This document shows, in pieces, positions 58,998 through 64,000 of a stretch of DNA of 64,000 nt; positions within the stretch are counted from its first letter, which is position 1; every line of letters begins with the position of its first letter. Both the position numbers and the translations under genes were made by a program. Source of the stretch: Peribacillus butanolivorans (GTDB lineage: Bacteria > Bacillota > Bacilli > Bacillales > DSM-1321); the NCBI RefSeq assembly GCF_001273755.1, contig NZ_LGYA01000005.1, positions 1 through 64,000 on the forward strand, given 5' to 3'. The notes under the pieces are model-generated. The model saw nothing but the letters and a program-made list of their open reading frames with translations, had not been told where the DNA came from and made no database searches.

Positions 58998-60802
58998 TGA
59001 TGAATAGTAAGCAAATAGCTGAACGGGCGACGATGCAAAGCTTTCTGAATTGTTATTTCCGAGAAACTGGGAATTGCAGTCTAGAAGAAACAAAGAACTG
59101 GCCTGAACTGGAGGGTACTGTACCGACTTCTTTATTAGTCAGTAATCTTGCATCCCAAGATATTGCATTGCTTGTTCCACTAAAGTATTGGTCGGAAACG
59201 GGGCGTCATATTATATCCTTCCCGGTTTACTACCAAACGGCGTCCAAACAAGTGCGTGAATTAGACTACGTGACAATGGTTTCAGCCGTGTCTAAAGAAT
59301 TATTAAATGAACAGGGCCGAACAGATAGTGAAGATGAATTGATGTTGCGTGTCATCCTAAGTAGCCAAAATATTCAACGCTATGTGGAAGCACGGAGAGA
59401 AGACTTTGATGCACTTCAAAGTCCTGACTTTACATACATCGAAGCAGAACAGTCCCTTCTATTTGGTCACTTGTTCCATCCAACACCGAAAAGTAAGCAG
59501 GGAATATCAGATAGGGATGAATGGAACTATTCACCAGAATTAAAAGGGGAGTTCCAGCTTCATTACTTCCTAGCAGATTCATCGATTGTCATCCAAGACT
59601 CTAGTGAAGTCATATCTGCAAGTGAGATCATTAAACAGGAATTAGCCGGCGATTTGGAGATTTCCAGTGGATTCCGTGACACGTATTGCAAAAAAGAAAG
59701 CCCATATATCATTATTCCAGGGCACCCGCTTCAGGCAAAAGAACTAGTCGAAAAAGAAGAAGTCAAGAAGTTAATTGAGCTAGGACTACTAATCTATGCA
59801 GGCCCGCTTGGGAAAAAATTCACGGCCACTTCTTCATTCAGAACAGTCTATAGTGCTACATCGAAATATATGTATAAGTTTTCCGTTCCGGTTAAAATCA
59901 CAAACTCGTTACGTGCAAATCTGCAAAAAGAACTCGATCGTGGTGTTGAAATCGCGAAATTAATAGATTCCAAAGTGGGCGATGATTTAAGAAAGCAGCA
60001 CCCGTCCTTCCGCGTCATAAAGGACCCTGCTTATCTAACAATCAAAACAACTGAACAAGATTCAGGTTTTGATGTTGATATTCGGGAAAATCCTTTCTAT
60101 GAAAACAATAAACAAGCAAGCCTGATTGCAGGTCTATGTCAGGACAATGCCTATGGTGCACCATCAAGGCTTGGAGCGATCATCCGAAAATTAGCAGAAG
60201 AAGAAAACCGTAGTACTGAAGAAGTAAGTAAGGATTGGTTTAATACGTATCTTTCAATGACACTAAAACCGATGCTTTGGCTGTTTGAAGAGTATGGAAT
60301 TGTTCTAGAAGCCCATCAACAAAATTCAATTATCCAGCTTCAAAATGGGTACCCATCCACTTTTTATTATCGAGATAATCAAGGGTATTACTATTGTGAA
60401 TCAAAAGTAGACCGGCTGATGAGCATCCTGCCTGAACTAAGTGAAAAAAGCTTCACAATTTGTTCTGATGTAGTTGCTGAAGAAAGACTTCAATACTATT
60501 TCTTCTTTAATCACTTATTAGGCATAATCAACAATTTTGGTACGGAAGGATTAGCATCAGAGCAGACACTATTACAGCTCGTTCAGGAACAACTAGAATC
60601 TAGTGGTAAGGAAGGCAAAGATGAAGGATTGAACCGAGTTGTCTCGAGGTTGCTTTATGAACAAGAACTACCTTGTAAAGCCAATTTACTGACGCGTTTT
60701 CATGATATGGACGAGCTTGTTGGCTCACTTGAGACACAGTCAGTTTATACGACCATTGAAAATCCGTTCGCGCAGGGGGTTTTAGCCACCTATGAAAAAT
60801 AG
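58994..60802 (+). CDS. rhbC: NIS siderophore synthetase (IucA/IucC family, RhbC-like)
   Basis: A 602-aa NRPS-independent siderophore synthetase that adenylates a carboxylate of citrate and condenses it with a hydroxamate amine. Family blocks: IIPGHPLQAKELVEKEE, TATSSFRTVYS, VKITNSLRANLQ, GAPSRLGAIIR and LEAHQQNSIIQL. It is one of two synthetases in the operon, as needed for a symmetrical citrate dihydroxamate. The ATG overlaps the ddc stop; three ATG codons occur in the first nine bases. The GNAT gene overlaps its end. Confidence 0.9.
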   Translation: MMMNSKQIAERATMQSFLNCYFRETGNCSLEETKNWPELEGTVPTSLLVSNLASQDIALLVPLKYWSETGRHIISFPVYYQTASKQVRELDYVTMVSAVSKELLNEQGRTDSEDELMLRVILSSQNIQRYVEARREDFDALQSPDFTYIEAEQSLLFGHLFHPTPKSKQGISDRDEWNYSPELKGEFQLHYFLADSSIVIQDSSEVISASEIIKQELAGDLEISSGFRDTYCKKESPYIIIPGHPLQAKELVEKEEVKKLIELGLLIYAGPLGKKFTATSSFRTVYSATSKYMYKFSVPVKITNSLRANLQKELDRGVEIAKLIDSKVGDDLRKQHPSFRVIKDPAYLTIKTTEQDSGFDVDIRENPFYENNKQASLIAGLCQDNAYGAPSRLGAIIRKLAEEENRSTEEVSKDWFNTYLSMTLKPMLWLFEEYGIVLEAHQQNSIIQLQNGYPSTFYYRDNQGYYYCESKVDRLMSILPELSEKSFTICSDVVAEERLQYYFFFNHLLGIINNFGTEGLASEQTLLQLVQEQLESSGKEGKDEGLNRVVSRLLYEQELPCKANLLTRFHDMDELVGSLETQSVYTTIENPFAQGVLATYEK

Positions 60803-61376
60803 TTATGAAGAAAAGCTGAAAGACCATAATCAGCAGCTTTCTTTTGTCAAAGTGGAATTTGAGCGGGATATTGATACTCTGCATAGTTGGATGCACGAAG
60901 ATCATGTGATCCCCTACTGGAACTTGAATTTTTCAAAAGAAAAATTTGCTGTTCATTTGCAGAAAGCGTTGGCTGATACACACCAAACACTATACTTGGG
61001 TTGCCTGGACGAGATCCCAATGAGCTATTGGGAGTCGTATTGGGTAAAAGGCGATATCATTGAAAAATATTATGAGGCTGAGGAGGGTGACCAGGGTATT
61101 CATTTACTCATTGGTGATCCCGAGTATCTTGGAAAAGGACTAGCTTTGCCATTTTTACGTGCAATGGTGAAATTCCAACTACTGACTTCTACCACAAACA
61201 AAGTGATGGCAGAACCGGATATCCGGAATGCAAAGATGATTCATTTATTTGAAAAATGCGGCTTTACCCCAATTAAAGAGATTGAACTCCCTGACAAAAC
61301 AGGATTACTTATGTCATGTACGCGGGAGAATTTCGAGAGGAAGTGGAAGTATGGAGAAGCAACAATCTATCTATGA
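60792..61376 (+). CDS. rhbD: siderophore N-acyltransferase (GNAT, RhbD/IucB-like)
   Basis: A 194-aa acetyltransferase that should acetylate N-hydroxy-1,3-diaminopropane to the hydroxamate. Motifs: YLGKGLALPFLRAMVKF (acetyl-CoA pyrophosphate-binding loop), MAEPDIRNAKMIHLFEKCGF. The family (IucB, MbtK, RhbD) is recognised from SYWESYWVKGDIIEKYY. It overlaps the preceding gene by 11 bp and the next by 26 bp, so translation is tightly coupled. Confidence 0.88.
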   Translation: MKNSYEEKLKDHNQQLSFVKVEFERDIDTLHSWMHEDHVIPYWNLNFSKEKFAVHLQKALADTHQTLYLGCLDEIPMSYWESYWVKGDIIEKYYEAEEGDQGIHLLIGDPEYLGKGLALPFLRAMVKFQLLTSTTNKVMAEPDIRNAKMIHLFEKCGFTPIKEIELPDKTGLLMSCTRENFERKWKYGEATIYL

Positions 61377-62679
61377 TGTGGTTGGAATCGGGATAGGTCC
61401 CTTTAACCTTGGACTTGCGGCCCTTTTAGAGAAAACCCCGGAGCTAAATGCCGTCTTTTTTGAGAAAAAGCAGGAATTTAATTGGCATGAAGGGATGTTG
61501 CTTGAAGGGACGACACTGCAGGTACCATTCTTTGCTGATCTAGTTAGCATGGCAGATGTGACAAGCCCATATAGTTACTTGAATTATTTACAGCAACATG
61601 ACCGGCTTTATCATTTCTACTTCCTTGAAAAATTCTTGATTCCGCGAAAAGAATATAACGAATATTGCCGCTGGACTGCGAATCAACTTGATAGCTGCTG
61701 TTTTGGAAAAGCGGTAGAGGCGCTGGAGTATATTAAGGATCAAGAGGAATCTTTCTATCAGATCAGTGTGAGAGATGAAAAAACTCAACAGATTGAAGTC
61801 TATTATAGCCGTCATATAGTCATGGGAATTGGCAGTGCTCCAGCTGTACCGTCTGCATTTAGTCCATATATGGGAGAGAGCATCCTGCATTCGGCCGATT
61901 ATTTACGGAATAAAGAAAATGTCTTAAAGAAAAAATCCATAACAGTTGTCGGATCCGGACAGAGTGCGGCCGAGGTATTTGAAGACCTACTGAATGAGCA
62001 GGAGAACCATGGTTACCAGCTAAACTGGTATACAAGATCCAAAGGTTTTTTTCCTATGGAATATTCAAAACTTGGGTTGGAATACTTCACTCCAGATTAC
62101 CTAGATTTCTTTTACCGGCTGCCTCAGGAAAAGAAAGATGACATTCTGCCAAAACAGGATCTGTTGTATAAAGGAATCAGCGCGAAGACAATTGCTGCGA
62201 TCTTTGACAAAATGTATGAAAAGTCTATTGGAAATGCAGAACTTGCCATTGAACTTAGGGCAATGACAGAAGTTGCAGCCGTAAAGCCAACTGAAAATGG
62301 CTGGACATTGAAATGTCGACAGTGGGTGGAAGAAAGCGAATTTGATGTGAACACAGAGGCGGTCGTTTTTGGTACTGGCTACAAATCAACCGTGCCGGCA
62401 TTCCTTGACAGTATGGAAGACCTCATAGTCCGCGATGAGTTCGGCAGACTTGAAATTACTAAAGACTATCGAGTTGGTACGACCGTATCTACACCAAATC
62501 ATCTTTTTATTCAGAATGGCGAGATACATACGCACGGCGTGGGCGCACCTGATTTAGGATTAGGGGCATTCCGGAACTCCATTATTATTAATCAATTAGC
62601 AGGAAAAGAGATTTATCCATCTGAACCAAAAGGAGCTTTTCAATCATTCCGTGTAAAAGCACCAGTCATGGCCTATTAA
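61351..62679 (+). CDS. rhbE: siderophore amine N-monooxygenase (RhbE-like)
   Basis: A 442-aa FAD/NADPH-dependent N-hydroxylase of the IucD family, hydroxylating 1,3-diaminopropane. FAD motif GIGIGPFNLGLAALL, NADPH motif VVGSGQSAAEVFEDLL and the C-terminal FGTGYKST. The frame is open from 61249, but the ATG at 61351 gives the family N-terminus MEKQQSIYDVVGIG and has a GAGAGGAAG site nearby. It overlaps the acyltransferase gene by 26 bp. The next gene starts 22 nt later. Confidence 0.9.
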   Translation: MEKQQSIYDVVGIGIGPFNLGLAALLEKTPELNAVFFEKKQEFNWHEGMLLEGTTLQVPFFADLVSMADVTSPYSYLNYLQQHDRLYHFYFLEKFLIPRKEYNEYCRWTANQLDSCCFGKAVEALEYIKDQEESFYQISVRDEKTQQIEVYYSRHIVMGIGSAPAVPSAFSPYMGESILHSADYLRNKENVLKKKSITVVGSGQSAAEVFEDLLNEQENHGYQLNWYTRSKGFFPMEYSKLGLEYFTPDYLDFFYRLPQEKKDDILPKQDLLYKGISAKTIAAIFDKMYEKSIGNAELAIELRAMTEVAAVKPTENGWTLKCRQWVEESEFDVNTEAVVFGTGYKSTVPAFLDSMEDLIVRDEFGRLEITKDYRVGTTVSTPNHLFIQNGEIHTHGVGAPDLGLGAFRNSIIINQLAGKEIYPSEPKGAFQSFRVKAPVMAY

Positions 62680-62701
62680 TAGAAAGAAAGGGAGTCAATG
62701 T

Positions 62702-64000
62702 ATGCAGTTCATAAATGAAGTGGAAAAGGCGGTTACAGAAAAAAATTGGTCGATAGTAAACCAAAACTTGCTCGCTAAAATGATTTCCGAGTATATGTAT
62801 GAAGATATAATCCATCCAGCTGTCTTGAACGAAGATGTAGCAGGAAACTTATATGAGTTAAAGATAAATGAGGAAAAATCTTATCAATTTTTAGCCTTGC
62901 CTCGTCTTTTTGACAGTTATGATGTACAGGCTGAATCGATTAAAGTATTTGAAGCAGAACAAACCAGACAAGCAAATGATGCCATTCAATTCATTTTGGA
63001 CCTTCAGCCGTTAATCGGGATGACTGCAGAAACAACGGGCCATTTAATCAAAGAGTTCCATCATACGTTGATTGCAGACCTGCAATTACTATCTAAACCG
63101 GAACAAAACGCGGATGATTTAGTCGAACTGGACTATGCGCTACTTGAAGGAGAAATGAGCGGTCACCCTTGGATTGCCTATAACAAGGGAAGAATTGGAT
63201 TCGGTTATGATGATTACTTGAAATTCGCTCCAGAAAATCAGGAGAAAATTCAGCTATCATGGATTGCCGTTCATAAAACAAGGGGTGCATTCAATTCCAT
63301 CCAAACGTTATCCTATAAGCAATTGATGGAAAATGAATTAGATGATGAAACCCGAAAAGTATTTGCAAACAGATTGGCAGGGAAAGGGTTAAAGGAAGAA
63401 GACTATTTTTACCTGCCAATCCATGAATGGCAATGGAAGAATGTAATCATTCAGAATTTTACCGATGATTTGGCTAAAGGTCTGATTGTAGCTTTAGGAA
63501 ACGGCCCTGATGAGTATCTTCCACAGCAATCGATTCGGACGTTTGTTAATGTTTCGAATAAGAACAAACATCACGTCAAGCTACCAATGAGCATTTTAAA
63601 TACGTTGGTCTACCGTGGATTACCAGCAGAGCGTACTGTCATTGCACCAAAAATCACAGAGTATATTAAGAACATTTACAATAATGATTCGTTCTTAAAG
63701 GAAGAATGTAAAGTAGTACTTCCTGGTGAGGTGGCCAGTTTAAATGTGGATCACCCATATTTTTCTAAGCTAAAGAATGTACCATATCAATATTTAGAGA
63801 TGCTAGGCGGTATTTGGAGAGAAAGCATATACAGTTATATGGAAGAATGCGAGAAGCCTATTACACTTGCATCCCTTTTGCATGTGGACCACGAAGGAAA
63901 GCCGTATGTGGAAAGCCTGATTGAAAAATCCGGATTAACTACGGAGGCCTGGACAGCCCAATTATTCGACGTCATTCTTTCACCATTGTTACATTTTATC
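62702..64000 (+). CDS. rhbF: NIS siderophore synthetase (IucA/IucC family, RhbF-like), partial
   Basis: The first 433 codons of a second NIS synthetase; the gene runs past the window edge with no stop. It starts MQFINEVEKAVTEKNWSI. The family motif is GHPWIAYNKGRIGFGYDDY near residue 157, and LPIHEWQWKNVI and SIRTFVNVSNK are also present, with KLPMSILNT. Full members are about 580-600 aa, so roughly a quarter is missing. GAAAGGGAG lies before ATG. It would complete the second citrate condensation. Confidence 0.88.
   Translation, partial: MQFINEVEKAVTEKNWSIVNQNLLAKMISEYMYEDIIHPAVLNEDVAGNLYELKINEEKSYQFLALPRLFDSYDVQAESIKVFEAEQTRQANDAIQFILDLQPLIGMTAETTGHLIKEFHHTLIADLQLLSKPEQNADDLVELDYALLEGEMSGHPWIAYNKGRIGFGYDDYLKFAPENQEKIQLSWIAVHKTRGAFNSIQTLSYKQLMENELDDETRKVFANRLAGKGLKEEDYFYLPIHEWQWKNVIIQNFTDDLAKGLIVALGNGPDEYLPQQSIRTFVNVSNKNKHHVKLPMSILNTLVYRGLPAERTVIAPKITEYIKNIYNNDSFLKEECKVVLPGEVASLNVDHPYFSKLKNVPYQYLEMLGGIWRESIYSYMEECEKPITLASLLHVDHEGKPYVESLIEKSGLTTEAWTAQLFDVILSPLLHFI

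Overview
This window is the replication-origin region of a low-GC Gram-positive, endospore-forming Bacillaceae chromosome. The gene order rrn promoter - HD-GYP - gyrA - gyrB - remB - recF - yaaA - dnaN - dnaA - oriC - rpmH - rnpA - spoIIIJ - jag - mnmE - mnmG - rsmG - noc - soj - spo0J is the Bacillus one, and spore genes (spoIIIJ, yyaC, spo0J) are present. The HD-GYP gene behind gyrA and a schizokinen-type siderophore operon suggest a Peribacillus/Priestia-like species, but the genus cannot be fixed from the sequence alone.

Layout. Positions 1-140 hold two tandem rRNA promoters on the minus strand, firing out of the window. Positions 237-10751 are minus-strand genes of one replichore: HD-GYP protein, gyrase, RemB, RecF, YaaA, DNA clamp, DnaA. 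oriC is bipartite: DnaA boxes upstream of dnaA (about 11039-11300), and DnaA boxes plus a DnaA-trio and AT-rich unwinding element between dnaA and dnaN (about 9230-9396). Coding strand flips at oriC. From 11736 rightward almost everything is on the plus strand, again co-directional with replication: rpmH-rnpA-spoIIIJ-jag, the tRNA-modification genes mnmE/mnmG, the chromosome-organisation genes noc/soj/spo0J with parS sites, yyaC, an MscS channel, ychF, rpsF-ssb-rpsR with an S6:S18-type leader, yybS-gdpP-rplI, dnaB helicase, PurR-type purA, four tRNAs, a secreted M23 peptidase, and the walRKHIJ-htrC cell-wall signalling operon.

From about 43.8 kb the region becomes less conserved. It holds a DnaA-box cluster with a 54-aa CxxH/CxxC protein, rlmH, an RlmN-type methyltransferase, a 41-bp tandem repeat array, an IsdG-like haem monooxygenase and the helicase DbpA. 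A probably iron-regulated accessory block follows: a LysR regulator with a perfect Fur box, and a pair of diverged paralogous proteins of unknown function behind a second perfect Fur box. Then come peptidase T, an intracellular alpha-amylase and a truncated VTC-domain gene, all on the minus strand. Last, behind a double Fur operator, is a six-gene NIS siderophore operon (dat, ddc, two IucA/IucC synthetases, N-acyltransferase, N-hydroxylase), predicted to make a schizokinen-like dihydroxamate; its last gene runs off the window.

The best candidates for something undescribed are the 41-bp tandem repeat array (46595-46800), the Fur-box/LysR/paralog-pair locus (49291-51772), the structured rsmG-noc intergenic region, and the combination of DnaA-box cluster, 11-bp tandem repeat and orphan terminator upstream of rlmH. 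All calls come from reading the sequence and family knowledge; no searches were run.
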